Assembly (NCBI GenBank): GCA_936450465.1
Contig: OW388297.1
Location: forward strand, 49,952,630 to 50,016,629
DNA: 64,000 bases
From: Gibbula magus
Lineage: Eukaryota > Mollusca > Gastropoda > Trochida > Trochidae
Direction: 5' to 3'
The stretch's first letter is position 1. The number at the start of each line of letters is the position of its first letter. The notes under the pieces are model-generated. The model was not told the origin of the DNA, did not search any database, and saw nothing but the letters and a program-made list of their open reading frames with translations. Of the stretch, positions 50,871-62,869 are shown piece after piece. The translations under genes and the position numbers were made by a program.

Positions 50871-53800
50871 CAACAATTATTTAATCCCATGCATCCTTAT
50901 CCTAACCTTTGACAAACGTTTATGCCGAACACTGATAATGGATTTTGTTGGGTCCGATGAGTATTGGAATCCATACCAAAGGTGATTTAACTGATAGCGG
51001 CTTATAAGATGAGTTAGAACTGAAGCCATATAGTTTCTTTAATATAAATCTGTTTCCAGTGATGAATCAGCCAATACAAATCATTTGACAAATAATGTGC
51101 TCAGAGACTTTGAAGTAAATTTCATCAAATGAAGATGTGCTGGTGTGTTTGGTGCATCTTTGGTACAAAACAATATCCACTATGTACTTTCTTTTCTGTC
51201 ATCTACTCTACATGTGATGTAATAAGTGTAATTGTGTAACCCTTCATTTGTGTTTCTCTTGTTACTCTGGTAATCCATTTTGTAAATAGAGTTCTGTATA
51301 TCCTGCTTAATACGTCACAAATTATGTATGTTAATTGAACAGGGATATGTACCGACACATGTAATATACACTTGTAGTAAGTACTGCGATCCATTAATCG
51401 GCTATAATTGGTATTGGTCTTGTTTTATCACCTTTACTTCCATGGAATAATGATGTTATACATAACGTTACGAGAACATCAAGGAACACGAAACATTAAG
51501 TCTTACAGCTATGAAATATTCATAATTAACAGTCTTCTTACTTACATACATATTAACTTACGTGTTGATATTCAATTTGGCGTTCAGTTTAGTATGGTCA
51601 TTCGCGAAATAAATAAAATAGTTGTCAATGTATGTCTCGTTGTAAATCGTAGATTTACAACTATTGTTTCCATGTAAGGGAGAAGTGTAATATTTGATTT
51701 TACATAGTATTACTTAAAATACGAGTACATCGCAGATATTAAAACTGTTAAATTGGAGTGTAATTATCATGTTTCAGATTCTCATGTTTAACATTGGAGT
51801 AAACAGAAGAGTTTACAGCTAGTCTTTCATGTGTGCGAGAAGTGAAATATTTGATTTAAGACTTGAGTTTAAAAAAAAAAAATGAAAACAGCAGCCCCAT
51901 CGATATTAAAACAGTTTATTACCATTGTGGTATACAATGCGCTGAATGGATATATATTGGTATGGTTTCTTAATAGACTTATCTCTGTAACATCTGCAAC
52001 ATGTAGTAGGGTCTAGAAGCTTCTATCATATTAGGTGTTTGATAATGCATTTTACATTTTACAGATGTGATTACAAACCATTGCCGCCATGACTGATTAC
52101 ACAGAAACTAGATTACATAGCAACATAAGCTGGAGATACAAATATCCGTAAAGCATTACGCAACAGTGAGTATGTGTCGAGTCAGCAGAATCGACGATGT
52201 AGGATGCAGAGGCAAAGTCATACAGAAGACAAGAAGTGTCCATTTGAAAGAAATAGCGGAGGAGAACGGAACCTTGTCTTATGAATTACATATCATCATT
52301 TGAACTTTGATCTTATTAACTTTAAAAGTCATTATGTACTTACACTAACCCTTCAAATATTAAAGTAAATGTATTATGTAAATATCTACGTATACACTAA
52401 GGAGAGTAAATTATCATTTAGAATACTTTGAAACTTGGGTTTAACCTTATGCCCAAGCTATTTTGACTAGTGCATTTCTGAAATTACGTGTCAAACCAAC
52501 TAAACAAGAATCACAGACGTTAAATTCAATTTTGTAAACAATTAATGTTTTTTTACTAGTCCTGCATTACCGGATAAGTCTGATCGATGGTAATCGATGT
52601 TACGATGTTTGCAACGATTTACAGTGAATCAACTAGTATGAAATTACATGCTGAAGTCCAATATTTGAATGATTTAAGACGCATCTATTTCAGAAAACAA
52701 GGCCCCATTTTCCCGCGTGTCTAGCAGAAAAGATTTGATATTAGAACCCGTCTCACGAACTTGTAGCCTTCAGTAATCCAGCGCAATTACTACAGACCCT
52801 AAGCTAAAGGTCTCGAGCGACACTAACTTGTGTACATTATAATGTTCTCCACGACAAAAGTAACAACTAACAAATTTGGACGAGCAACGATTAACAGGGC
52901 ATAGTTATACATTTATTGTTTAGCTTGTGTAGCACATGAAACACTTTATATATCTGATGTCACTGGCCTAGTATGGCACTCCTGATTTTGGATTTTGGAT
53001 TACTAAGATAATTAATATGTGTTTAGTTAATGATATGTACCGTGATATATGTAATTAACATCAACTCTCTATAATACTCATTCCATATTAAGATGTACAC
53101 TTCTTTCCATATTATTTCCCTGTAACCTCTGTTACAAGCAGAGATTTTGCTCATTATTAGCAATACGGATACAAATGAAAACTTGCAATGCAGATATTTC
53201 GTCGTTCTTCTCCGACGTGTGTCTAGTTTATAATATGAGTGCAACGCACAGGTGAAGGAACTCCAGGCTTCTCAAAAGACTGAATGCTAAGTTTTAAACA
53301 ACGTCACCGATTGGTTAACTAACTTTCATTGTAACCAATAAATATTCTCTATTTCCTGTAACAAGAGGTTACATGGGAAGAAATGAGTTGAATACTCTTT
53401 GTTGGGAGAGACCGTGTCCCTTTAAGACTGAAAAAAACATGTTGAGACTGAGATCGGGAGACACTTGAGTGAGATTGTCAATTAACAAATTTCATAATGA
53501 TATCTTAAAATTTAAACTTTGTCTTAGCAAGTAGTAATAGCTAATAATGATTGTCACCGAAGACATCCAAGCATTCAAATCAGAAATGATTTGTGACACA
53601 GTATTGAAATGATCGTTAACTTAACACATCTCAATGATTTAAGTGTATCCATGAATACAAGCATTTTAAAATAAGACGACATGATAATGATTATCGAGTT
53701 TAATGCTGTATCATTTATATTAAAAACACAGTTTAGAAAATGATCATTTGAACAAAACGATAACAATTAATACAAAACGGTGCTTTTGTATGATTTTCTT

Positions 53801-54440
53801 TTAAAATGAAGCATTTGATAAAAATTAGGAATCAGATCATTTACATGATGATTCTGCGGGAGAAAGACCTATGGGGTTTGAGATATCTTAAGCTTAAAAT
53901 CTGAAAACATCAAACTAAACGATCCTGGTACATATTCTGTAAAAACATAATGATTCATTTTAACAGTACATGATAAAGTATCAGTTTCTATGAAATAAGT
54001 TCATTAACGATAATGTACATCCTTATGTTCTTGCAACCATAACACTTTTTTTCAATGTATCTTCTCCTCCATTATCATATTGTACCACTTCGTCAATGCA
54101 ACTGCTTTCTCCTTAACTCTTATATTTTGAGAGATGATATACAAACACCCTCGTTGATGTTTTTATGAAGCTACTTACATCTGCAGTGATTATCATTATG
54201 ATAGATACAAACGGTACGAGTACTATTGAATAACAATAACGATAACAATACAGTGCGGTGACTTTAAATGCTGAACGATAAATTACCCAGATTACTGGTT
54301 TGTAGTTCCTGATGGTCATGAAATCTAAGCGCATTTAAAAAATGATTTCAAAACACCTCCGTCAACATTCAAGGGGGTCAAAAAATGTTGGGTTTCGGGT
54401 CCTGAAGATCGTTTTTTTACAAAACATTTCATAACACTAA
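50871..54440. other. No recognisable gene
   Basis: AT-rich intergenic DNA between the minisatellite and the receptor 3' side. Frames of 60-89 codons occur but carry no domain, start-context or splice support. A poly-A run is at about 51870-51882. Confidence 0.45.
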
Positions 54441-54556
54441 GAGCTCCCTTCACAGAGCATTAGTGTGATTGTATGATGCTAAGGTAACCTTTGTTTAATG
54501 GTAGAGTATGTGAGTTAAGGTTAACCTTAGTCAAGGTTGCTCTGTGACGGGAGCCC
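54441..54556. mobile_element. Hairpin MITE (H4) downstream of the receptor
   Basis: About 115 bp of near-palindrome. The left arm GCTCCCTTCACAGAGCA pairs with the right arm TGCTCTGTGACGGGAGC, and CTAAGGTAACCTTTG pairs with AAGGTTAACCTTAG. No coding capacity. It looks like a small non-autonomous fold-back element; the family was not identified. Confidence 0.65.
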
Positions 54557-55286
54557 CTGAACTGTCTGATATAATGGTAACTGGTCATGTACAATGACGT
54601 CATCATCAAATGACGTCACATACAACTGATCGGTCTTTATAACAGCATTTCATAAAGGATATATATATATTACTCTGTCAATAAATAACAACTGGATACA
54701 TATGTCCAAACGGGTATGAAGCACACATGTTGTAAATACATATGAAACAGATAACTCTATGAATACCACACATCTAAACCGACGCTTATGGCGGTATCTT
54801 TCAAGGGAGTATATGTGATCTAGTCACTGTCCAGAAGTCCTTAGGGCCTGAGGACTCGGTCACTTAAGCATGAACATTTACGACAAATATTTCTATACAC
54901 GTAAGAGACAGTTTGCACATGAAGATACACCTTCAATTTTCTGTACCAAATTATATCAAAATAGTATGTGGTGATAGCTTTTATAAACATATTTTGATAG
55001 AATATGGTCACGGAATAGCAATGAAGATATTCAGGATTTATCATGTGCAAACTATCTCCCCACAAACTATGTCGTTATAAAAATGTCTGGTCATTTAATA
55101 CGCGTATAAATAGGTATAAACAACATACAGCGAAGCACTCATTCATCCATTGTAACTATCTTACATTCTCCCATTCAAACCTAAAACAATCTCTTCCCAT
55201 ATAGTTTGTTCCCTTCAGAATCAAAGCATTACACGTTCTCAAGCTGTCAATGACAAAAATAAATATAACACATGGCACACTCATCG
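54557..55286 (-). other. Probable 3' UTR / downstream flank of the receptor gene
   Basis: This follows the TAG stop on the minus strand and has no further open frame continuing the protein. No canonical AATAAA was found close by; an ATTAAA-type variant lies around 55093-55099 (minus strand). The UTR extent is inferred. Confidence 0.35.
54595..54618. promoter_or_regulatory. Paired CRE palindromes
   Basis: Two TGACGTCA octamers at 54595-54602 and 54611-54618, 16 bp apart start to start, in the 3' flank of the receptor gene. TGACGTCA is the consensus site for CREB/ATF bZIP factors. Function here is inferred. Confidence 0.45.
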
Positions 55287-57341
55287 CTACGTCCGATGCC
55301 AATCCAGTTTGAATATTCTAAGGAACGTCCGTTTAAACTGGGCATTCGCAAACGCATAGCAGAAAGGATTAATAGGACTATTTAGATAGCATAGCCAATA
55401 CGTAAAGCTATAAAACTTAAGGTTTACAGGTTCCCATCCGGCAATGGCAATCACAAACACCATTATATGATACGGCGTCCAACACACTACAAAGGCGCCC
55501 AGAATTAAAGTAATAGTCCGCAGAGCTTTCCGGGCCCTGTTCTCTGATTTTGACTTTCTCTCACGGCGATTCCTGCGCCGGCTATTCCGAGAGCGAACAG
55601 ACTTAACAAACGTTTGAAGCCGACCATCTTTCCGTCTTCGTCTTCCTCCAGCCGTCAAACGTTGCATTCCCCTATCCTCGGAGCTATCCCGTGCATCATT
55701 TGGACCCAGAGTGTTACTGTCATGACCAGTTGGAAGCATCTGCTCCCCCTGGTCCGACTTGTCGCCAAAGGTATCCTGCGAGGCAAGAGGAACACGAACA
55801 TGAATACTCTCCACTTGGCAAATCGTGGCATCCGCTAAGGAGTTCCTTCTCTGCCATATTGGTGAATTATTCGTCCCTCCATTGTCCTCTGTAGTATTCT
55901 CTGACATATGTGACTCTGAAAGAAGTTTCACATTGTCTCCAGCTAAGTTACTAAAACTCTTCTCATCTATAAAACGTATCCCTTTGAGGACATCATTCTG
56001 AATGAGTGGCACGGAAGAATGATCTTCAGGAGGGGGTGTTGAGAAAATGTTGTCGATATCAGTCACTTGAGTGCTTGGTTCGAACTCAGATATAAAATCA
56101 CTCCTTATGTCCTGCCTGTTTATCGTGGGCATCAACAGATTGGTATCTGGTCCGTCGCTGAAGGCGCTTTCAGATGAAGCAGGCTTTCTGTTGGTCTTGC
56201 TTGAATCCGGCTGAAGTGCATTGTTGATGAATCCCTTATCTGGCAACTTTGGAGGCTTACTGTTAGATGTGAGAGGAGTTTTACTGGTCTGTCCAGTGCC
56301 TTGGCTTGAACTATTCTCGTCATCTGATGCAAAAGCTGGACTACTCGACCTATCCTCATCCTTCTCCGAGTTGTTTCTCTTGACGAAGCTTGTTGTGGTA
56401 ATTGTTGTTGGATTTTTGTTGTTGACGACAGACTGCTTTTTGGCTTTTTTGACAGCCTGGGGAATGCTGTCACTGCTGTTGGATGCTGTCACCTTGGCTG
56501 CGGTGTGCTCGATGGCAAGTTCCATTGTGGACTGGAGCTTCTTGTGCTTAGCATCTGACTTCCTTTGCAATGTCAGTGCTACTTTGTAAATGCCTGCATA
56601 AAGAACACACATCACGATAAGGGTCATCCAGTAATACACGATAGTGAGCACGAAGGTGAATAGGGGATCACTCATAAACTGAACCTCGCACGTTTCAGGC
56701 AGTACTGTCCTTCCTTCCGGAACGAAATATTGCCATCCTATAACAGCCGTGAAGAACACAAGAGTCGGTAAGACCCATGTAACAGCTATCATCACCAGAA
56801 CCTTCCGTTCAGTACGCCAGTTCCGATATTTGGCTGGTATTTTCACCGATAAAAATCTATCCATCGTGATGAGAAACACTGTATACTGTGATGTTAAACA
56901 AACGGTCCAATCTAGCGAAAGCCAAAGGTCACAGAGCCAGGGTCCCAAGGGCCAGTAGTCCAAAAGAAGGTATTGTGTGAATAGAGGCATCGAAAACGTT
57001 CCTATAAGCAGATCAGACACAGCCAACGAGGCAAGGAAATAGTTGGTGGGTTGCCGAATACTCCGTTCTATTCCAAAGGACAACAGCACTATGATGTTAC
57101 CGAAGATGGTTACCACACTGATGGCACCTGCCAACAGGCCAAGGAAGATTGTCAACCAGAGAGGGTGAGGAGGGACATGTGAAGTTGCATCTCCCTCCAG
57201 GCTTCCGTTATCACATATGGTTGCATTGAGGGTGATGTTCAGTATACACTGAGTCACATTGGGTATAACACTACTGGACCCGAGGGAGCCGTTTCCCTGC
57301 AACCCTCCTGGGTCAGTTACGACCACACTCCGATTGTCCAT
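55287..57341 (-). CDS. mAChR-B: Muscarinic acetylcholine receptor, invertebrate type B / GAR-2-like (class A GPCR), complete single-exon CDS
   Basis: 684-residue acetylcholine-family GPCR of the plasma membrane. The N-terminus carries six N-glycosylation sequons (N3, N17, N28, N35, N39, N45). Membrane segments: TM1 ~61-87 (GN, N82), TM2 ~99-121 (LAVSD, D110), TM3 ~135-159 (C137, amine-binding D144, DRF at 161-163), TM4 ~181-202 (W189), TM5 ~226-252, TM6 ~605-630 (CWTPYH), TM7 ~643-664 (YWLCY, then NPFCY). C137 and C218 should form the usual disulfide. The third intracellular loop is ~350 residues, Ser/Thr/Asn-rich with an Arg/Lys-rich end; the tail is ~20 residues. SVKIPAKYRNWRT after TM3 and FANAQFKRTF after TM7 resemble fly mAChR-B and worm GAR-2, receptors reported to couple to Gi/o; coupling here is inferred. 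The ATG is the first start after an in-frame TGA at 57384-57386 and has G at -3 and +4. The stop is TAG at 55287-55289. Family very sure, subtype fairly sure. Confidence 0.93.
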   Translation of the reverse strand: MDNRSVVVTDPGGLQGNGSLGSSSVIPNVTQCILNITLNATICDNGSLEGDATSHVPPHPLWLTIFLGLLAGAISVVTIFGNIIVLLSFGIERSIRQPTNYFLASLAVSDLLIGTFSMPLFTQYLLLDYWPLGPWLCDLWLSLDWTVCLTSQYTVFLITMDRFLSVKIPAKYRNWRTERKVLVMIAVTWVLPTLVFFTAVIGWQYFVPEGRTVLPETCEVQFMSDPLFTFVLTIVYYWMTLIVMCVLYAGIYKVALTLQRKSDAKHKKLQSTMELAIEHTAAKVTASNSSDSIPQAVKKAKKQSVVNNKNPTTITTTSFVKRNNSEKDEDRSSSPAFASDDENSSSQGTGQTSKTPLTSNSKPPKLPDKGFINNALQPDSSKTNRKPASSESAFSDGPDTNLLMPTINRQDIRSDFISEFEPSTQVTDIDNIFSTPPPEDHSSVPLIQNDVLKGIRFIDEKSFSNLAGDNVKLLSESHMSENTTEDNGGTNNSPIWQRRNSLADATICQVESIHVRVPLASQDTFGDKSDQGEQMLPTGHDSNTLGPNDARDSSEDRGMQRLTAGGRRRRKDGRLQTFVKSVRSRNSRRRNRRERKSKSENRARKALRTITLILGAFVVCWTPYHIMVFVIAIAGWEPVNLKFYSFTYWLCYLNSPINPFCYAFANAQFKRTFLRIFKLDWHRT

Positions 57342-57396
57342 CTCGTCCGGACCCCGGCCCTCAGCTACGCCCCGGTCTATCCGTCAGGGAACCCTG
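57342..57396 (-). other. 5' UTR end of the receptor coding exon, with splice acceptor
   Basis: Read on the minus strand, a pyrimidine-rich stretch ending TTCTGTTTCCAG stops at 57394, so the exon would begin at 57393. The 52 bases before the ATG are GC-rich and contain an in-frame TGA (57384-57386). The upstream exon or exons would therefore be non-coding and lie at higher coordinates. The acceptor is inferred from sequence only; no transcript was seen. Confidence 0.75.
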
Positions 57397-57970
57397 GAAA
57401 CAGAAGAGAGAATAAATTAAATATTCAACATACTTCATATATTTTTTTAAAATATGATTGTAACAAGATTTACTAGATGTTGTACCCAGGAAAACCCATT
57501 TTCTACAAAATTAGTATTCTAAATAATTCTGACTTAAAAATATAAGTGATAGATCTTTTTTCATATATATAACTTACAGCCCGTTTGATTTGATACTAAT
57601 TTTGTAAAATCCTAAGATACTCTTCCCTTTTCTTCTTGTATCGGATTACGAAATTTACTATCAGGCGCACGCTTCGATGTGATGTTATACTATGTGCATA
57701 ATACGTCGTCTGAATAAATATTTACGTGCTTTCAGAGAGTAGATATTGCACCTATGTTCACATTAAGCTTCATGTCTGTATGCTAAAAACATACTTAGAC
57801 AACGCTGGGTAATGAAGACACACCTGTCTTATATTTACACAATGTGCTAAGTTGTGGAATATAAGTCACAGAGACGCCCATATTTATACTTTGATGAGTA
57901 ATGAGTTTGAAGAGTAATGACATGTACGTAAAACACGGAAAATAACTACGACATAACACATTAGTCCTCG

Positions 57971-58330
57971 TGACGTCATGAAAAGCATCACCGAAATGGC
58001 CATGAACTCTTAACAGGGTCAGCGCTAACGCGTGAGAACGTCATAAACCACGAAACATGCTATCAAATTCCAAACACCGTTAATAAGGTTAGGGAGGGGG
58101 AGGATGGGTTCTGAACTCCTAACAGGACCATTAGTGCAGTGAGTCACCCCTCCCTGCCTCCGGTTAGAAGCATTGAGTCGGTATTGTCTGACAATCAAGC
58201 TCCATACCGCGGTACTGCGCACACGCGCTGTGGTAAATAGCCTCTTCGTCTTCTCATCTTTAGCCGATTATACATGCACGACCGGCCCCGCTCTAGTCAG
58301 ACACTTTAGCGTGGCAGAGCTGTACTTTTG
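57971..58330 (-). promoter_or_regulatory. Candidate upstream exon/promoter island of the receptor gene
   Basis: This stretch is clearly GC-richer than its surroundings. It has a full CRE palindrome (TGACGTCA) at 57971-57978 and a GCGC-rich tract (TGCGCACACGCGC) near 58216. It sits 0.6-0.9 kb upstream of the acceptor. I could not identify a convincing TATA box, transcription start or 5' splice donor, so this is a positional guess. Confidence 0.22.
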
Positions 58331-61300
58331 ACACTCTAATCTTGTCTGAAATAAGCTGGTAATGCAATAAGAAAGTGGTTCCTACGTGGCGATAATCCAA
58401 TATAGGCCAGCATCACAGTAGGATTGACAAGGCGAGATGGTCTTGTGACGTCGAAGAAGGAGTTTGAAAATAACTTGGTGGAAAACATTTTGTAATTATG
58501 ACGTTGTTGTTCAGTGTTTATGACATACATTTACAGGAGCATAGTTTGCGGATTATGAGATTAATATGTCTCGTGTTTGTCACATTTTGGTTTTGTGTTT
58601 ATTTGTAAACATGTTTATGATATTGCACCAATATATAAAGGTGGGTTTGCTTTCACTATTTCTCGCTGTACATGACAGTAAACATGTTGTGGGTTTATTT
58701 TCAAAACAACAGTTTGGGTCTTGCCCTTAAATACACTGTTTAAAGGCGGATGTGTAAGATAATGATATTTACATAAACATCCCCTATTTAACAACTTGTG
58801 TCTCTATAAATGGTAAGCTAAACCAATGATTACTGTATGAACCTATTTAACGATGCTTTAAATAAAACATTGATCAGGTCATGCTGAAACTCGTGTATTA
58901 ATGCATTGTGTAGAATCAATACGGGCGTTATCTCCTAAAATGGAGAACAATGTAGAAAATCTGTTCAAAGCAGTGACTTGATAAACCTCATTACCACACC
59001 ATCCGAACCTGAAAATATGGTCAGAGTGAACAGAAATCGATTCTGTATTTAATAGAAGAAAGAGAGAAGATCACAGGACTGTAATTAATGAGCTAATTCA
59101 AATATAACTTTGATTGCCGATTGGTTATTATTACACAGGTCATTAGCCAAACTATTATATGGGATTAAAATAATCAAACTGTAGGGATGAGAACAAAGAA
59201 CTTTCAACAAGCTGACCATGTTGAATTCCCAAGAGTACAAACCATTCCTTCAAGAACTGGAGAGCTAAAGAGCTTGTGATGAGGATAGGGCTTAGAACCA
59301 ATGTTTGACTAATTTATAGCTCAACGTTATCTCTCATGGCGCTTTTCCATGACGAAGTCTCTAAAGCCGCGATAAATTCCGATTGGAAGTTTTCCCGGAG
59401 AAGCTTGGATATGTGATAACATCACCTCCTCTACCAAACGTCGCCCAAAGATGCAATAAAAAGGGGCTAGGTGTTAATATTGTGACCCGAATTGATCGGC
59501 GCTGGGATTAGAAGAACCTTGATGAGGTCGGCTTATTCCGAGGGCAAATTGCAATCAGCCTAAGTGAGGTTCCTTGCCCTATCTCCTCTCCCGAGTTGGT
59601 CCTCTTTTAGCCAAGACTATTCCATCATGCCAGCCAGCAATTCAAATTCGTATTTTTTTGTGGGAGAAAATCCGAATCGGGAATCCTCTTTAGGAATAAA
59701 TGTCACTTAAGTTTACATTACAGTTGTAGAAGATGTATTTTAGTTTTAAAAATACAAGCAAAATTCTATTTAAGCATATTGGCTCTAATGTATTGCATCA
59801 ATGCGAATGTGTTTCTTGTTGAACAGCGAGAAGTCCAAATGTGTCTGTTGGATTTTTTGCTATTGTGAATTGATGCGGATAAAATAATGCGACAGTTTTG
59901 TTCATGGCTATAACGTGTTTCATTGATCGTATTGAAATGTCTACGTTTTACTGAAAATGCTAATTTAGATTAGTTTATGTATGGTTTTGTTTCGGAATTC
60001 AATATTATACAATAACAATGTAATATGTTAATGTTTAACCAACACCCAACACATGAATGAATGCAACACAACACCACTAAACTATACCATTGTCTTATTG
60101 AGTAGCAATCATGAATATGCAATGCAAAACATTCAAAGGCCAATATGCGATCATTAAATATGTTGAGGTATAAGGTAAGGTACATATACGGTACCTGAAT
60201 TAAATGCTGATTTTAAGGGTAAATGTAAGAAATCCATTATAATTGGTATTGTAAAGTTCCCGCGTTAAAATATAAAATCCATATTATTGATCTACATTGC
60301 AAATCCATCATATACTTAATACTTTTCGGCTACTGCGATAGTTGAAACCCTCTACTTGATGTAATTAACATGTAGAACAGATAACTTATTTAAAATTCAA
60401 ATCTAAACTACTATTTCACGGATAAAGGAATATATGCGACATTGTAAAATACTAAAATTTCATAATTGTCCATTTCTGCGTGCGTTATAACGACGACAAA
60501 ATCCACATGTACATATAATTTATGAACCAGATGATTCAATGAATACACATACAAACTTGAAACCGATGCGCATTTAAATTAAGAATAAAAAAAGATACCA
60601 TGGCATGTGTTTTAAATGTCTTTAAAATAAAGGGGTTTGGCTCCTGTGATGAATCATGATTAAATTAACCCCAGCTCTGAACTAGATTTAACTAAAAACT
60701 CTTTGTAAGTGAATGATCTATGGTTTCGCGTTTATTCTGTTCACGTACAGCAATTTTTCTGGAGAAAGCTTCATTAGTTATTCATGAACAGTTTTGCCAT
60801 TAGCGGGAGATGTAAGGGACACGTTATGAAATTTCCTTAAGAACATAACTCGATAATTGAAAGCATGCATAATATTTGTGGATGAAGACACCTGAGCAAC
60901 ATTAGGCTGTAATTATCCATGCAAGGCTAAAGGTAAATGAGGTTCTTTTAAAATATACTTTCAATGGCACATACTTTGGTCCTCAAAATTCATTACAGTG
61001 CATTTTCTTTAAAAACTGGATACTTTGAAAATAAATTGTTAATAAAACAATATTTCTCTATATTATTTAAAAGTTTGAAGCTTCCGAGAAGACATAAGTT
61101 ATTGTTATTTACTTCAGGTATATTTGATGTTAAAGTGTTACACTGTAGAATGTGTTTGATTGTCAAATTGCCATTCACAATGCAATTTTACAGTATATGT
61201 GTGTCATACAGGTTCATTCTATTAGTCGGTTATTGTTTATTAATAATGTAAAGGGAATCGTTTTAGAATCCTTATCATTGTTAATAACGTAAGATAACTT

Positions 61301-62430
61301 AAACTAGTAATTTAAGTGCGTTTTTGTAAGCAATTGTTTTAACAAAAATGAATGTAACGTACACAAAACAGGTCATCTACTTTATACAAGTTAAAACAAT
61401 AACTAAATGACATTTATATTATTTTGCTATTTTGTATAAACATTTTGAATTGTCTCAAAAGGTAAAGGACAATTCACCTACAATTAGCACTTTTAAAAAA
61501 CGTACTAAACATAAAAAAACGTACTAAAATAATTTTTACCTATTCAGCAACACGCTAAAACCATTAAATGTCGGGAATTAACATATACCCCATGGCCTTT
61601 GGTGGCAGCATTCAAATAGCAAAACACAGCGATCATTTACATATACAGTACTCATTAATACCCTTAAAAACCGTCCAGTTAAACAATATTATGAATCTAA
61701 AAAACTTGTTCCACTGACATGTTATACACGATATTTTAAATTCCCAATGATATCATTTACATTTTCAAAGCGCCACTAAATGTCTTATTCACTTTGCAAA
61801 TTGCATTTTGGAAAGTTTCAAAAATTTCATAAAACGTTTCTGGTAAAATGTAAAACATGATGTCAAAACCGCACATAATACCATGGCATTAAGAGATAAA
61901 TGCCAAAAAATATGCATGCATAAATAAATTACTTTTTTTAATCAACGATCTCTGGATATTGTTGCAGGATGAGCTCAAATTGCTTTACGTAATTGAAATG
62001 GACACCTGTGTCTGTTGTGATGTAAGTACGGAGATATTGAACATAAGTGCGCTTATTGAATTGTACGTCATCCTTAATGAAAGACCGATTCCCCTGTAAG
62101 ATGAGAAAAAATGTCAAGACGGCTTGATATCAATTTATCGAAAGTGTCAGGTCTGGTATTAAATCAATGAAGATGTACTTTATTTTCCTTACTAGTACTC
62201 TGGTTTTTTTCACATTGTCAATGCTTGTCATGAGGAATATATTTTATTCAGATATAGAGATTATTACCCGAACAACCATTCAGATGATTTTCTTTACGAG
62301 AAGAATACGAATTATTTGAGTACCCAGGGGATAGCGGGGCTTATACACATATTTGCACAATTTGTATGCTACATTTCCGAAGATAATAATGTATCTACGA
62401 CTTGTTTTCATGTAACAGTTAGGTAAGACT
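58331..62430. other. Upstream DNA of the receptor gene, otherwise featureless
   Basis: Apart from 59230-59640 and a second homeobox-site-rich patch near 60640-60960 (TTAGTTATTCATGAA, TAATTATCC), I see only AT-rich single-copy sequence. The 95-codon frame at 60964-61251 overlaps an opposing 61-codon frame and has no recognisable domain. Confidence 0.4.
59230..59640. promoter_or_regulatory. Candidate cis-regulatory island
   Basis: About 400 bp of complex, GC-richer, non-repeated sequence in the AT-rich 5' side of the receptor gene. It includes a GATAACATCACC block and the TTCCGATTGGAAGTTTTCCC stretch. It has no long frame in either strand, so I suspect an enhancer-like conserved element. Composition and position only. 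Confidence 0.25.
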
Positions 62431-62546
62431 TCCCTGTGAGATGACGTCACTCTGCATTGCGTTATTACGTCACGGACGATGCAGCACGGGAACTGGTTGC
62501 AAGGCAAAAGTGATATATAGAGGATATCTGTCTTTTCTGGACTAAT

Positions 62547-62662
62547 ACCATGTTTATCTCATCAAGTGAGATAAAAAGGTTATATGTTCAGGAGTGGCAC
62601 AACCACGAGTGAAAATATATAACTTTCCTACCTCACGGGATGAGTTAAACATGGTATTTGTC
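62547..62662. mobile_element. Hairpin MITE (H3)
   Basis: Palindrome of about 116 bp. AATACCATGTTTATCTCATC pairs with GATGAGTTAAACATGGTATT, and AGGTTATATGTTCAGGAGTGG pairs in part with the stretch CCACGAGTGAAAATATATAA. CREs lie outside it at 62442-62449 and 62776-62783, with TTACGTCA at 62465-62472. Confidence 0.7.
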
Positions 62663-62869
62663 AAGAATTGACGGATATTCTTTTTATTATATGACGTTAT
62701 ATTTGTTATTACGTCCGAAAGGGGTCTTTCACGCCGAGCAGCCGCTAGGAACACCCCGTTACCACAGCAACACTGTGACGTCATAAACCAATACGCTGCG
62801 TCAGACCATTGTTTTATGGCGTCAAACTATATCAGTCACTGGTCGCAGTGAAAATTGTGAAGTTATTTT

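Noticed and set aside
52092..52151. Kozak-like GCCGCCATGAC start
   Set aside because: The frame is only 20 codons long.
55614..56958. Plus- and minus-strand frames of 67-122 codons overlapping the receptor
   Set aside because: Antisense or frame-shifted shadows of the receptor coding sequence.
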